From Saliniradius amylolyticus (lineage in GTDB: Bacteria > Pseudomonadota > Gammaproteobacteria > Enterobacterales > Alteromonadaceae), in assembly GCF_003143555.1 (NCBI RefSeq), contig NZ_CP029347.1, forward strand, positions 1,798,001 through 1,862,000: a stretch of DNA of 64,000 nucleotides. Reading direction: 5' to 3'. The notes below the pieces were generated by a model that was given only the letters and a program-made list of their open reading frames with translations, was not told the DNA's origin and ran no database searches. Shown piece after piece: positions 17,186 to 26,849 of this stretch (the stretch's first letter is position 1; every line of letters starts with the position of its first letter). Both the position numbers and the translations under genes were made by a program.

Positions 17186-20045
17186 ACCCCCTCCTGTTTG
17201 CTGCCGAAGCAGGCAAATTTCCATGAATGTATGACGACGTTGACAGCATGCTCTGTACCTTCTTCAGCAACGTCTCTTTCTTGAATGGCTTACACAGCAG
17301 CACTCTGTCCGGCTGCTGGCTTACAGAGGTGGAATCGTTATAGCCGGAAATGAACAAAACCGGCAAGCGAGGCGATTCAGCCTGTATCCGCTCAGCCAGT
17401 TCAAAGCCCGTCACTTCGGGCATCATCACATCGGTAATCAGCAGGTGAAACTTAGCTGGCTGACGCTCAAATATCGCCAGCGCCTGACTCGGACAACTGG
17501 CCGTTTTGACGTTAAAGCCAGCCCTGACTAATACCTGTGCCACGTACTGACGTACCATGGTATCGTCCTCCACGACTAGGATATTCGCCACTGACCGCAG
17601 CCTTCCGCTGACTTCCGGGTCATGGTCGGGCCGCAGTCTGGTCGGCGCCGCCTGCCCCTCGTATTTCGGTAAGTACAGCTGAAAACGAGCACCTTCTCCC
17701 ACGGCTGACGATAAAGAAATATAGCCCTGACTTTGTTTCACAAAACCAAACACCATACTCAAGCCCAGACCGGAACCTTCCCCCTTAGGTTTACTGGTAT
17801 AAAAAGGTTCGAATATCCGTTGCTGCTGCTGATCATCCATACCATGGCCCGTATCCGACACCGACAGTAATACATATTCTCCCGGCGCCATTTCACCATC
17901 CACACTGCAGCCTTCACTGACTGCGATATTGCTGGCTTCAATGGTTAAACGACCACCACCGGGCATTGCATCTACCGCATTGAGACACAAGTTCAATATG
18001 GCGTTTTGCAACTGAGAGGGATCAACTTCAACGTGCCACAGGCTGTCATGCAAATCCCAGTTAAACTCGACCCTGTCACCGAGGGTGCGACGTAAAATCG
18101 GATCCATGTCGGTTAATAATTCCAGAACATCCAATACCTCGGGTTCCAGAGATTGTTTTCTGGCGAAGGCTAATAGGCGTTGAGTCAAGTCGGCACCACT
18201 GCGTCCGGCAGACAAAACCAGCTCAAGAGTTTCCAGTATCGTTTCTCTCTCCAGCGGGGCATCTGAGTTTTCCACCTCTTCCTGCAGCAACTCACTGTTA
18301 CCAATAATTACCGTCAGCAGGTTATTGAAATCGTGGGCTACGCCACCTGTGAGTTGCCCTACAGCTTCCATTCGATAAGACTGTCGCAGTTTTTCCTCCA
18401 GCTCATATTCCTTGGTGACATCCGATATCCCCCCTACCATACGAACCGCCTGGCCCTTATCGTTCCTCAACACATACCCTTTATCCTTTACCCGGGCATA
18501 ACTGCCATCCTGCCTGCGAAACCGATAGGATTGACGCCACTCAATAGCATCACCGGCCAGAAATTCTTTCAGTTCGGCGAATAGCGAGGCTTGTTCATCA
18601 GGGTGGATGTTCTGGCGCCAGAAGTTCTTGTCCACCGGCGCATGGCTGGGGCTAAGGCCAAACATGTCATAGAAACCTGGACTCCACCAACATTCGTCGG
18701 CCTCAATATCCCAGTCCCAGATAGCATCAGCGGTAGCCTGAGCCACATAGCGAAACCGCTGTTCCGCCTGACCCAACTGCTCTTGCAGGCGCTTGTATTG
18801 GTGCACATACTCACAAACCAATACCAACTGGGCAGACGCACCGTTATCCTCACTCAGTACCGATGCATTCAGTCGCACCCAAAAAGGCTCGCGGTGCCCG
18901 GTATCAAAGCGCAGTTCCAACCGAGCACTGGTTTGATCCCGCTTAAGCAGCCGTTTCCATGACTGCTTGAGCCTGAAATGATCACTTTCCTTTACCCAGT
19001 CAAAAATCGTATTCTGGTACATCAGCGATTCGTCCAGCCCAATCATTTTGAGCCAGGCAGGATTCATTGAGCACAAACGACCATCGGCTTCCGCCAGTGC
19101 TATACCCACAGGAGCATGCCGATAAACCTCGTGAAATTCCCTCTGGTATCGGCGTAGTCGCTGCTCATAACTCAGCCGCCGAAGTGTCTGGCCCGCTGCC
19201 CGAGAAAGCTTATTGATAACCATTCTGTCAGTTTTGGAAGGTCGCTGAGCCCGACAGTGCAGCAATAACACCACCGCCTGCTCGTCTTGATGTATTCTGA
19301 CCGGAGCCGACCACACACTCTCATACCCGTGTGCCAATAACAGCTCTGCCAGAGCAGAGTGTTGCACCTCTGACCGGCAGTCTTCAATATAAGGTCTGGC
19401 ACCCGACAGCACTGATGTCATAAAGGTCTGTGCCAATGGGAGTAGTGATTCGCTCAGTGTTCCCGGAAAATCGTCACCGCTCAGAATACGATGCCCTGAA
19501 GCAGAGTTATCGGATATCAGCATTAACGCCCTGCAGCCCATATAAAAAGCCTGCAACCGTTCAATGATCACTCGTGCAACCTGGAGTTCTGGCTCGTCCC
19601 GTCCCCCAAGCTTCATAAGCTGACGATCAAGTTCCAACAGCGTGCGCCTGGCCGCCGACGGGGTCACATCCCAGTGCTCCATTAACGCAAAACCTGCATG
19701 ACCGGGAACTGGGGTTACTCGCATCTTAAACCAGAGATGAGCCGTCTGGCTTTGACAGGGATAATTCATCTCAAAGCTCTTGCGCTGTCCCGTAAGTACC
19801 TCGGACACGCCCTTAAACGCTTCATGAGCCATTCGTTGATGAGGCTCGGAAGCCTGACAGCAAATATCGAGGTAATTTGCTCCAAGCCCCGCTTCAGCCA
19901 GGGTCAACTGATTTTCATCCGCGAATTGCTGCCATGCCTGGTTAAGCGCGATGATACGACCATCGCTGTCAAGCAACGCCACTTCATTTGGGATGGCATC
20001 CATCAAAACGTCAAACTGATCGACCAGCTGTTCTTTCACGTCCAT
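17154..20045 (-). CDS. Cytoplasmic PAS/GAF hybrid histidine kinase
   Basis: This is a 963-residue soluble hybrid kinase with no membrane segment. ATG 20045 is chosen over a TTG four codons earlier because AAGGGG precedes it. The order is PAS (about 10-130), GAF-like (about 145-295), PAS (about 310-425), PAS (about 430-555, with WDWDIEADECWWSPGFYDMF, a PAS_3 style), then the dimerisation helix with His571 in GGVAHDFNNLL. The ATPase domain follows (LNLCLNAVDAMPGGG, DTGHGM, GSGLGLSMV), and then a receiver with Asp872 (LLITDVMMPE). Its stop overlaps the EAL gene start, so the two are co-translated. Signal unknown; the PAS and GAF domains suggest a small ligand, redox or haem input. Confidence 0.88.
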   Translation of the reverse strand: MDVKEQLVDQFDVLMDAIPNEVALLDSDGRIIALNQAWQQFADENQLTLAEAGLGANYLDICCQASEPHQRMAHEAFKGVSEVLTGQRKSFEMNYPCQSQTAHLWFKMRVTPVPGHAGFALMEHWDVTPSAARRTLLELDRQLMKLGGRDEPELQVARVIIERLQAFYMGCRALMLISDNSASGHRILSGDDFPGTLSESLLPLAQTFMTSVLSGARPYIEDCRSEVQHSALAELLLAHGYESVWSAPVRIHQDEQAVVLLLHCRAQRPSKTDRMVINKLSRAAGQTLRRLSYEQRLRRYQREFHEVYRHAPVGIALAEADGRLCSMNPAWLKMIGLDESLMYQNTIFDWVKESDHFRLKQSWKRLLKRDQTSARLELRFDTGHREPFWVRLNASVLSEDNGASAQLVLVCEYVHQYKRLQEQLGQAEQRFRYVAQATADAIWDWDIEADECWWSPGFYDMFGLSPSHAPVDKNFWRQNIHPDEQASLFAELKEFLAGDAIEWRQSYRFRRQDGSYARVKDKGYVLRNDKGQAVRMVGGISDVTKEYELEEKLRQSYRMEAVGQLTGGVAHDFNNLLTVIIGNSELLQEEVENSDAPLERETILETLELVLSAGRSGADLTQRLLAFARKQSLEPEVLDVLELLTDMDPILRRTLGDRVEFNWDLHDSLWHVEVDPSQLQNAILNLCLNAVDAMPGGGRLTIEASNIAVSEGCSVDGEMAPGEYVLLSVSDTGHGMDDQQQQRIFEPFYTSKPKGEGSGLGLSMVFGFVKQSQGYISLSSAVGEGARFQLYLPKYEGQAAPTRLRPDHDPEVSGRLRSVANILVVEDDTMVRQYVAQVLVRAGFNVKTASCPSQALAIFERQPAKFHLLITDVMMPEVTGFELAERIQAESPRLPVLFISGYNDSTSVSQQPDRVLLCKPFKKETLLKKVQSMLSTSSYIHGNLPASAANRRGYVTDEPDWKD

Positions 20046-20134
20046 GCCCCTTAGCAAGCGATAAGCAGATACTGATAAAAACCTCTGAGGACTCTATACT
20101 CCAGTGTAGTTTTTAAAGTGTTAAATAGGAAACC

Positions 20135-20521
20135 ATGACGAACCCGGTGCCAACCATCGATATTCAGCAACTCAGCTACTACACTGGCGACCTAAGTTCT
20201 GACGAGTTTATCTTCTTCATTGAAGAGTTTCGGACAACCTTAGAAGAACGGGGTGAGATGGTGATAAACCACGGACGAGGCGGCGACTGGCAACAAGTTG
20301 ACGCCATAGTGCATAACCTAAAAACCAATACTATCTATATAGGTGCAGAGGACCTTCACCAGAAATGCCTGGCCGGCGAAAAGCTCTTTAGATCTGCCGG
20401 TATTGATGAACAACAGCTCAATCAATGGCTGGAGGAGTTTCAATCGGCCCATCATCGATTGATGAAGGCCATTCATAACCTATTAAAGGAATATCAGAAT
20501 GCAAAGAAGGCACGAGGTTAA
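20135..20521 (+). CDS. Histidine phosphotransfer (HPt) protein
   Basis: This 128-residue helical protein has an HPt motif, VDAIVHNLKTNTIYIGAEDL, in which His60 is the predicted phosphorylated residue, with the Lys three residues later as in HxxK HPt domains. It is divergent from the hybrid kinase and overlaps the following receiver gene by 23 bases. It is a natural intermediate between the kinase's receiver (Asp872) and the receivers of the EAL protein or the next gene. The motif is divergent (HNLKTN rather than HxLKGS), so a database profile might miss it. Confidence 0.7.
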   Translation: MTNPVPTIDIQQLSYYTGDLSSDEFIFFIEEFRTTLEERGEMVINHGRGGDWQQVDAIVHNLKTNTIYIGAEDLHQKCLAGEKLFRSAGIDEQQLNQWLEEFQSAHHRLMKAIHNLLKEYQNAKKARG

Positions 20522-21854
20522 TGACGTCCAGGTGTTACTTCATACCAACAACACCGACGATGACAAACTGCTCATTAATACCCTGAGTCAGAGTAAGCTG
20601 ATATTCGAAGTCACCAACTCTGACGCTGACATACTCAAGCATCTGACATGCGACAGGCCCAAGGTGCTCTTGGTATCCAATGAGGAAATTGAACAATCGC
20701 TGTCGCTGTATTTCCGTAGCCTGGCCCACTGCGATGATCAGCAACTGGTGGACCATGCTCTGGTCTTATGCTGTTCACGACAGCAGGAAAGACAAGCCCA
20801 TGAACTCTTCATGCAGGGCATCATCAATGACTACCTGATCACCCGTCCAACCTATGAGGTATTGCGTCCGGTTGAGGTGGTCTATCACCTGTTACACGAA
20901 CTGGGTATCTATGCTTACCCTGACAACGACCGATTTATTGAACAGGCTTGTGTGGCCGTCAACCAGGAAGACGATGAGATCGTCCATGGGATCGAACGTA
21001 AATACCGTTTTTATCGTCATCACCGAGACCAGTTACAACAGCTCAACCGATTATTAATCGATTGTCAGCAAAAGCTCAGGCAACAGTCTTCTTTATCCGA
21101 ATCCTTATCTGAGATTAACCTGGTTATCAGCCGGTTTAAGCAACTGCCATTGCCTGCAATGCTGGTGCTGCACTCCTCCATTCTGAATTTGCTGACATTA
21201 CTGATGCGCCCCTTTGTCAAGAATTCGGATCACGAGCCCTCGCGTCGGACCTCACAAAAACCAGCAACCTCCTCTAAAGACAAAGAAGTGGCAACAGACA
21301 AAACTGACGACGTTGACAATGATTCGTCCAAGGCGGACTCACAAGAAAGCACCTCAGACGCTATGAACAACGGTTCTGAAAAGCGGGAGGCTCGGAAACC
21401 AAAGCAGATAACCACACTTCAGAATAAATCAGACAACGACGACAGTACGACCCAGCTTGCGCCCGCCTCGAGTGGTAAACAACGTGTGCTATTGGTGGAA
21501 GATGACACCATGAGCGCCATGGTAAGCCAGAAACTGCTGGAGTCTATGGGATTCAGCGTCGACTGGACCAGCCTGGGGCGGCGTGCCATAAGTCTGCTAA
21601 AAGAGCGCAGTTATAGTCTGATACTGATGGATATCTACTTACCCGATACTGATGGCTTGTTGGTGGTTGATCAGCTGGGACACATGCAATGCATTAACAG
21701 CGACACTCCAGTGTCCATTCTAACCAGCAAGAAACACCGCTCGTTGGTAACACGAGCCATGCAGGCAGGCGCCAATGAGTATATTTTGAAACCCTTAACC
21801 AAGGACGCCGTGCGCTTTCTCTGCCAACAACACCAAATCTCGCTAGCCTGCTAG
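20499..21854 (+). CDS. Response regulator with N-terminal receiver-like region and C-terminal receiver
   Basis: This is a 451-residue protein. The N-terminal 130 residues look like a receiver that lost its acidic pocket (VQVLLHTNNTDDDKLLINTL, later LVLCCSRQQERQAHELFMQG). A helical middle (about 150-240) and a charged, low-complexity linker (about 240-325, rich in Ser, Asp, Lys) follow. The C-terminal receiver is intact: RVLLVEDDTMSA, phospho-acceptor Asp378 in LILMDIYLPDTDG, and the Lys of YILKPLT. It has no DNA-binding or enzyme domain, so it may act by protein contact or as a phosphate sink. AAGGA lies nine bases before the ATG. The 3' end overlaps the convergent SDR gene by 12 bases. Confidence 0.72.
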   Translation: MQRRHEVNDVQVLLHTNNTDDDKLLINTLSQSKLIFEVTNSDADILKHLTCDRPKVLLVSNEEIEQSLSLYFRSLAHCDDQQLVDHALVLCCSRQQERQAHELFMQGIINDYLITRPTYEVLRPVEVVYHLLHELGIYAYPDNDRFIEQACVAVNQEDDEIVHGIERKYRFYRHHRDQLQQLNRLLIDCQQKLRQQSSLSESLSEINLVISRFKQLPLPAMLVLHSSILNLLTLLMRPFVKNSDHEPSRRTSQKPATSSKDKEVATDKTDDVDNDSSKADSQESTSDAMNNGSEKREARKPKQITTLQNKSDNDDSTTQLAPASSGKQRVLLVEDDTMSAMVSQKLLESMGFSVDWTSLGRRAISLLKERSYSLILMDIYLPDTDGLLVVDQLGHMQCINSDTPVSILTSKKHRSLVTRAMQAGANEYILKPLTKDAVRFLCQQHQISLAC

Positions 21855-22628
21855 TTCGCTGGCAAACTTCCGCGTCATCAGGCGCAGATACAAACTGGGC
21901 CAGAGTCGGTACAATATGGCGGCGAAGGCGGTAAAATGATCGGGGAATAACCGCTGCTTGTTGTTTTTTATCGCCTTTTCAATTTTCTCGGCCATCCAGT
22001 CACCGGTTCGCATTTTACCCACCATTGAGCGCGCGTGGCTTGCTTTACCGCCCTTACCATCCAGGGCGTTAGTCTCAATGGGCGTATCCAAAAAGCTCGG
22101 GTACACCATCAGTACCGAGACATCTTTATGTGCCACTTCGGCACGAAAGGTCTCAAAATACTGATGCAAGGCCGACTTAGCGGCGCAGTAACCGGCGCGC
22201 CCGGCCACCGGCATCCAACCCGCCATAGAGCCGATATTCACCACCTTTCCCCTGGCGTTCTCCAAAGCCGTCAGCAACCCCTGCGCCAGTAATACCGGTG
22301 CCAGATAATCCACCGCCATCACCGCCTCAAGCACACGGGAGTCTGTCTGATAACTCAGCGAGCGATGGGTAATACCGGCATTATTCACCAGCAATGCCAC
22401 TTCACCGGTCAACGAACGAATATGTTCAATCAGGTGATCGATGGCCACCCTGTCGGTTAAATCAGCGACCAGAGTATAATGACCATCCCAATGGCCCCAT
22501 TGCTCCTCCAGAGCGACTTCATTTCTGTCCACCAGAATCAAACGGTAATCAAAGGCTAACCTGCGAGCCAAAGCCAAACCCAATCCGGATGCAGCGCCCG
22601 TGACAACAGCATAAGGTTGGGATTTCAT
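21843..22628 (-). CDS. Short-chain dehydrogenase/reductase
   Basis: This 261-residue classical SDR has the cofactor loop TGAASGLG (near residue 11), NNAG (near 85), catalytic Ser in VVNIGSMAG, and YCAAK as the YxxxK site. After the first strand, the acidic end LILVDR suggests NAD(H) rather than NADP(H). The C-terminus is hydrophobic (LYRLWPSLYLRLM), which suggests membrane association. It is the last gene of a four-gene minus-strand operon, and its ATG overlaps the epimerase stop (ATGA). In this setting it probably oxidises or reduces a lipid or hydrophobic alcohol or ketone. Substrate unknown. Confidence 0.85.
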   Translation of the reverse strand: MKSQPYAVVTGAASGLGLALARRLAFDYRLILVDRNEVALEEQWGHWDGHYTLVADLTDRVAIDHLIEHIRSLTGEVALLVNNAGITHRSLSYQTDSRVLEAVMAVDYLAPVLLAQGLLTALENARGKVVNIGSMAGWMPVAGRAGYCAAKSALHQYFETFRAEVAHKDVSVLMVYPSFLDTPIETNALDGKGGKASHARSMVGKMRTGDWMAEKIEKAIKNNKQRLFPDHFTAFAAILYRLWPSLYLRLMTRKFASELAG

Positions 22629-23554
22629 GGCAACATCCCCTGATGATGCGCATAGTATTCAAACACCTGCCTGGAATTCATACTGGGCGTAAACCCAAAC
22701 TGCTCTTTTAAGGCACGGTTGCTTAACACCGGCCGATAACGCAGAAAGTCCAGCTGCTCTGGCCCATAGGGCGTCAGGTGCAGCCGCTGCCCCACCCAAA
22801 GGGCCACTTTTAATAGCCAGGCAGGCAGAGTCCGCACCGGCTTATTCAATATCGCAGCGATCTCATCCATGCTTAAAGCGCCGTCTCCGGCCAGATTATA
22901 AATCCCGGTTTTGCGCTCATCCACGCCGGTAACCACAATATCGGCCACATCCTTATCCAAAATAAACACAAAGGGCGAGTCCGAGCCCTGAACCGCCAAC
23001 AAAGTCGATTTCTTAAACAAGCGAGTGATAAGGTTATCCGTCTCTTTACCCAGGATGGTGCCCGGGCGCAGAATCAGCTGATGCAACTGGGGCACGCTCT
23101 GGCGAAAGTCGGCCAGCATCTCCTCAACCTTACGTTTGTGGTAACTGTACGAAAAATGATAATTCCCTCTGACCGGATCGATTTCCGTCAACCAGTCCGG
23201 ACTGTCGGCATGATAACCGTAGGCTGCCCCACTGCTGGTCACCGTCAAGTGATTCACGCCATTGGTCACGCAAGCATCCAGTAAGTTGCGGGTGCCGTTA
23301 ACCTCGATATCATAATCCCGCGCTCTGTCTTGTGAAGGGGTGACAATGCTTGCCAGGTGCACAACCTGTTCAATGCCTGCCTCTCCCATAAAACCAACGA
23401 GCTCTTGGCTGCGAATATCCATCCGCCGATAATGATAATGCGGTGGCTCAGCGTCGATGATATCGATACCAAACACCTGATGCTTCCCTGCCAGAGCCGA
23501 CACCACCTGCTTGCCCAGATAGCCTTGGCTACCAGTAATTAAGATACGGCTCAT
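22625..23554 (-). CDS. NAD-dependent epimerase/dehydratase family protein (extended SDR)
   Basis: This 309-residue extended SDR has the N-terminal nucleotide loop ILITGSQGYLGKQ, the VVHLASIVTPS segment after strand 4, a Ser/Tyr/Lys site (TVTSSGAAYGY, then FSYSYHKRKVEE) and NLAGDGALSMDEIAA near residue 215. Homologues are annotated as nucleotide-sugar epimerases or as 3-beta-hydroxysteroid-dehydrogenase-like enzymes; with a monooxygenase, an SDR and a BASS transporter around it, a lipid or steroid-like substrate is as likely as a sugar. Start and stop overlap both neighbours by four bases (ATGA), so it is translationally coupled on both sides. Confidence 0.82.
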   Translation of the reverse strand: MSRILITGSQGYLGKQVVSALAGKHQVFGIDIIDAEPPHYHYRRMDIRSQELVGFMGEAGIEQVVHLASIVTPSQDRARDYDIEVNGTRNLLDACVTNGVNHLTVTSSGAAYGYHADSPDWLTEIDPVRGNYHFSYSYHKRKVEEMLADFRQSVPQLHQLILRPGTILGKETDNLITRLFKKSTLLAVQGSDSPFVFILDKDVADIVVTGVDERKTGIYNLAGDGALSMDEIAAILNKPVRTLPAWLLKVALWVGQRLHLTPYGPEQLDFLRYRPVLSNRALKEQFGFTPSMNSRQVFEYYAHHQGMLP

Positions 23555-24444
23555 GCCTTCGCCTCCTGAGCTTGCTCTTGCCGGTCCCGGCGATGCCAGA
23601 ACCAGGCAAGCGACAGGCCGCTCACCAGATGCCAGATCCCCCAGGCAGCGGCGATGATAGCCATCTCGGTCAGGCTGCCGAAAAAGGTAAAGATGATCCC
23701 CAGACCAAGACCGGAATTTTGCAGCCCCACCTCCAAAGTTACTGCCCGGGTATCTGCATTGTTAAGTTTCATCCCACGAGCCGTTACCCACCCAACCATC
23801 AGCGCCAAGGCATTGTGAAACACCACGACGAGCAAAAAGATGCTGGCGCCGGCGACAAACTCGGACCAGTTTCTGGCCAAGGCAATCAACACAAACAACA
23901 GCAGGGTAAACAGAGAAATAAAGCGAAATGCGCCTTCACTGCGCTGGGCAAAAACTGGCAACCAGCGGCCAGCCAACAGTCCTAATGACAAGGGGATTGC
24001 CAACACAAACACCACCACCATCAGGATATCCTGAGGAGGCACAGCGATCTGTTTTAACAGTTCAGCAGTGGCTGGGTTTAAACTGGCGTACAGTGCAAAG
24101 TTAAAAGGCGTCATGCCTACTGCCGCCAGGCTGGCAATGCCGGTCATGCTCACGGACATGGCGGTATTTCCTCGCGCCAGATACGTCATGATATTGGAAA
24201 AGCTACCGCCCGGGCAGCTACCCACTAAAATCAGCCCCAAGGCAACCTGTGTCGGCATGGGAATTACCATGGTTAAGGCCCAGGTCATCAGCGGCAAAAT
24301 CAGAAACTGCGCCAGAATCCCGGTCAGCGGTGCCTTAGGCTTTAACACCACCCGTTTAAAGTCCTCAGCCTTAAGACTCAGGGCGATACCGAACATCATT
24401 AGCGCTAAAATGGCGTTTAGAATCAACAAACTGGACTGAGACAT
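23551..24444 (-). CDS. Bile acid:sodium symporter family (BASS) transporter
   Basis: This integral membrane protein of about 297 residues has nine or ten hydrophobic helices. It belongs to the BASS/SBF family, which moves organic anions with sodium. The conserved crossing-helix region is seen in LVGSCPGGSFSNIMTYLARG (near residue 80) and in LEVGLQNSGLGLGI (near 235). ATG 24444 follows the monooxygenase stop by one base; a GTG five codons upstream would overlap that gene by 14 bases. It sits second in the operon, which suggests uptake of the molecule that the monooxygenase and dehydrogenases modify. Substrate cannot be read from sequence. Confidence 0.85.
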   Translation of the reverse strand: MSQSSLLILNAILALMMFGIALSLKAEDFKRVVLKPKAPLTGILAQFLILPLMTWALTMVIPMPTQVALGLILVGSCPGGSFSNIMTYLARGNTAMSVSMTGIASLAAVGMTPFNFALYASLNPATAELLKQIAVPPQDILMVVVFVLAIPLSLGLLAGRWLPVFAQRSEGAFRFISLFTLLLFVLIALARNWSEFVAGASIFLLVVVFHNALALMVGWVTARGMKLNNADTRAVTLEVGLQNSGLGLGIIFTFFGSLTEMAIIAAAWGIWHLVSGLSLAWFWHRRDRQEQAQEAKA

Positions 24445-24445
24445 A

Positions 24446-25741
24446 TCAGCTTGCCACACCTAAAAACTGGTAAGCCTCAGACAATGCCTTGAGGTAGTCC
24501 TGTTTATGCACATAGTACGCCATCCGCTCAAGTGGCAGATAGTCCAGGCCACCATCAATGCGCGTATTACTGCATTGTTTCACCTTGGTCATAAATTGCC
24601 CGGCAAGCTCTGGCTGCTGATGACGCATCTGTATAAAGCGTGCCACCACCTGGGCCTGGTCATCTCGCCCCTGCCAGCCTAACCCGGCGGCTTCCACCAT
24701 GCCCATCACAAACAAATTGTCGTGCTTAGGCGTAAAAGCATTCAGGTACAGAGCGGGCGCGTCTCCTTGCCAGTTTAAATGGTCAGCATCAATAAAGGGA
24801 TAGTGCAGTTTATAGCCGGTGGCTTCCAGGATTAGATCGTATTGACCGTTGGAGCCGTCTTTAAACTCGGCGCCAGTGGCGGTCAGCCGTTCGATCCCCG
24901 GGCGAGGCTGAATATCCCCATGCCCAATATGGTGCAAAAAAAGGCTGTTTACTACCGGATGGGACTCGTACATCTTGTAATCGGGGTCTGGCAACCCGAA
25001 ATCACTCGGCTTACCGGAGATCAGGCGCACTAACGTACCGTCGACCCATTGCTTAACCCGATTAGGTAAACGTAGCTTTCCCCCCAACGTATCTGTGGGC
25101 TTACCGGCGACAAACTTAGGCAGAAAGTAATACCCCCTGCGTACCACCATATCCACCGAGTGCGCCCGGTGCACAGCATCTACGGCGATATCACAGCCAC
25201 TATTGCCACAGCCGACGATCAGCACTCGCTTGCCCTCAAACAAGGCCGGATCCCGGTAATCGCAGCTATGCAGGCGCTCACCGTCAAACTGGCCTGGAAA
25301 TTCAACCCGCTTTGGGTGGTGCAGGGTGCCGTTGGCAATTAACACGCCCGATGCGGCCAGCGTTTTGGACTCTTCGCCTTGCTGGTACACCACCTGCCAG
25401 TCATCACCGTCAGGCTCAATCGCCTCTACCCAACATCCAAACCGATAATGTTTATAAAGATCAAAGTGTCGGGCATAATCGCGAAAATACTCCCGCATCT
25501 CATCGTGACGAGGATAGGCAGCAACCTCCGCCTTCATGGGAAAGTCGGCAAACTCCGTCATTCGCTTGGAGGAAATCAGGTGCGCCGAGTCATACATGGT
25601 ACTGGTCGGACTGTCGATGTCCCATAACCCCCCCACATCCCGATGAGCTTCCAACCCAACGACGGGAATGTCCAGCTCAGCCAGACGCCGAACGGTGCAC
25701 AATCCCATGGGCCCCGCGCCTATTACGACATAAGGTTTCAT
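24446..25741 (-). CDS. Flavin-containing monooxygenase
   Basis: This 431-residue FAD/NADPH monooxygenase has an N-terminal FAD loop VVIGAGPMGL (residues 4-13), the GLEAHRDVGGLWD block typical of class B flavin monooxygenases, and a second dinucleotide loop VLIVGCGNSGCDIA near residue 170 for NADPH. The ATG has AGGAG seven bases before it and is the first gene of the operon FMO-BASS-epimerase-SDR. An AraC-family regulator is divergent. An FMO plus SDR opposite an AraC regulator recalls the mymA/virS locus of mycobacteria, where cell-envelope fatty acids are altered; that comparison is inference. Baeyer-Villiger or N/S-oxidation are both possible. Confidence 0.85.
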   Translation of the reverse strand: MKPYVVIGAGPMGLCTVRRLAELDIPVVGLEAHRDVGGLWDIDSPTSTMYDSAHLISSKRMTEFADFPMKAEVAAYPRHDEMREYFRDYARHFDLYKHYRFGCWVEAIEPDGDDWQVVYQQGEESKTLAASGVLIANGTLHHPKRVEFPGQFDGERLHSCDYRDPALFEGKRVLIVGCGNSGCDIAVDAVHRAHSVDMVVRRGYYFLPKFVAGKPTDTLGGKLRLPNRVKQWVDGTLVRLISGKPSDFGLPDPDYKMYESHPVVNSLFLHHIGHGDIQPRPGIERLTATGAEFKDGSNGQYDLILEATGYKLHYPFIDADHLNWQGDAPALYLNAFTPKHDNLFVMGMVEAAGLGWQGRDDQAQVVARFIQMRHQQPELAGQFMTKVKQCSNTRIDGGLDYLPLERMAYYVHKQDYLKALSEAYQFLGVAS

Positions 25742-25874
25742 GCATGACTCCTGAAGATAATACCAACGCCATGTTAACCTTTCCGTAACAAAACCCCAGA
25801 CTCCGTCGGGACCGAGTTTGGTTAATTCGGGACATTATGACATACTGGGCTCAATAGCCATTGCAGTGCAAACT

Positions 25875-26849
25875 ATGACAGTTACTCCAAGCTTCAGTAA
25901 GGCCATTGTAGCGGTATTGGCTCCTTCGGGCATCACAGTGCCAGACGCATTGTGTCAGGAGATCCAACAATATCCTGCAGAGCAGCGACTCCCCATGTCA
26001 GTTCAGGATCGCCTCTGGCAAGCCATCGAGCCCCATTGCAAAGCCACTACAGGTTTTGACATCGGCAGCCGCCTGCAGCCGGATCACTATGACATGCTGG
26101 GGTTTCTGGTGCTGAGCTGCACCCGCTTATCGCAAGCCGCCGATATGCTAGTCAGTTATTCCCGCTTAGTAGGCGAAGGCGGTCGATTTTATAAAGAGCG
26201 CACCGAGCAAGGCTGGCGACTCGGCTATCAGGCCCAGTTTAGCACCGCCCGACAACTGCGTTTGCAGGCCATACTGGCATCGGTGCTTAATGGGGTCCGC
26301 CATGTTACCGAAACCGAACTGGCGCCTTTAGAGGTGGGCATGGAGTGGCCGGAGCCGGATGAGTACCGCCCTTATCGCAAGCTCTTTAAAACAGCCCGGC
26401 TAAAGTTCAGTCAGCCAAGTAACTACCTGGTGTTCAGCGATACTGAATGGTGGCAACAACGTCGCCACAATAGTCCCGAATTGCAACAACATATGGTGAA
26501 GCTGGCCGAGCTACAGCTAAGGCGGCTGCAGCCAGAAACGATCGCCGATAAGGTACGTACCATCCTCCAACAACAGCCCTGGCTGGGACGCAGTCAGGTA
26601 GCCGAAGCGTTGGCCATGAGCGAACGACACCTTAACCGTAAACTCAAGCCCTATGGGTTTAGCTTCAAGAGCCTCACCGAAGAGGTCAAGAAACAGCGAT
26701 TACAGGAGTTACTGGTGAACGACCAGAGAATCAGCCAGAGTCATCTGGCTGATTATTTCGGCTACGCCGATGAGAGCGCTTTTGCTAAAGCCTTCAAGCG
26801 TTGGATGGGGATGAACCTTAGTCAGTATCGGCAGCGGGAGGAGCAATGA
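25875..26849 (+). CDS. AraC-family transcriptional regulator (OruR/VirS-like)
   Basis: This DNA-binding regulator has about 324 residues from ATG 25875; a TTG at 25818 would add 19 residues unlike the family and is not favoured. The N-terminal domain of about 200 residues is of the arabinose-binding-like type that occurs in OruR, ArgR and VirS regulators (VTPSFSKAIVAVLAPSGITV, then DYDMLGF-like HYDMLGFLVLSC). The C-terminal AraC helix-turn-helix pair spans about 225-322, with LAMSERHLNRKLKPYGFSFK and LADYFGYADESAFAKAFKRW. It is divergent from the monooxygenase operon and probably controls it. The 3' end overlaps the next gene by four bases. Confidence 0.85.
   Translation: MTVTPSFSKAIVAVLAPSGITVPDALCQEIQQYPAEQRLPMSVQDRLWQAIEPHCKATTGFDIGSRLQPDHYDMLGFLVLSCTRLSQAADMLVSYSRLVGEGGRFYKERTEQGWRLGYQAQFSTARQLRLQAILASVLNGVRHVTETELAPLEVGMEWPEPDEYRPYRKLFKTARLKFSQPSNYLVFSDTEWWQQRRHNSPELQQHMVKLAELQLRRLQPETIADKVRTILQQQPWLGRSQVAEALAMSERHLNRKLKPYGFSFKSLTEEVKKQRLQELLVNDQRISQSHLADYFGYADESAFAKAFKRWMGMNLSQYRQREEQ

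Noticed and set aside
17185-17224. Upstream start at 17224 for the EAL protein
   Set aside because: The start at 17185 has an AGGAGG ribosome site; the upstream one has none and lengthens the overlap with the kinase gene.
20499-20521. The 23-base overlap of the HPt and receiver genes as a possible frameshift
   Set aside because: Both frames are complete, each has its own start and domain, and AAGGA precedes the second start, so it is a normal coupled overlap.
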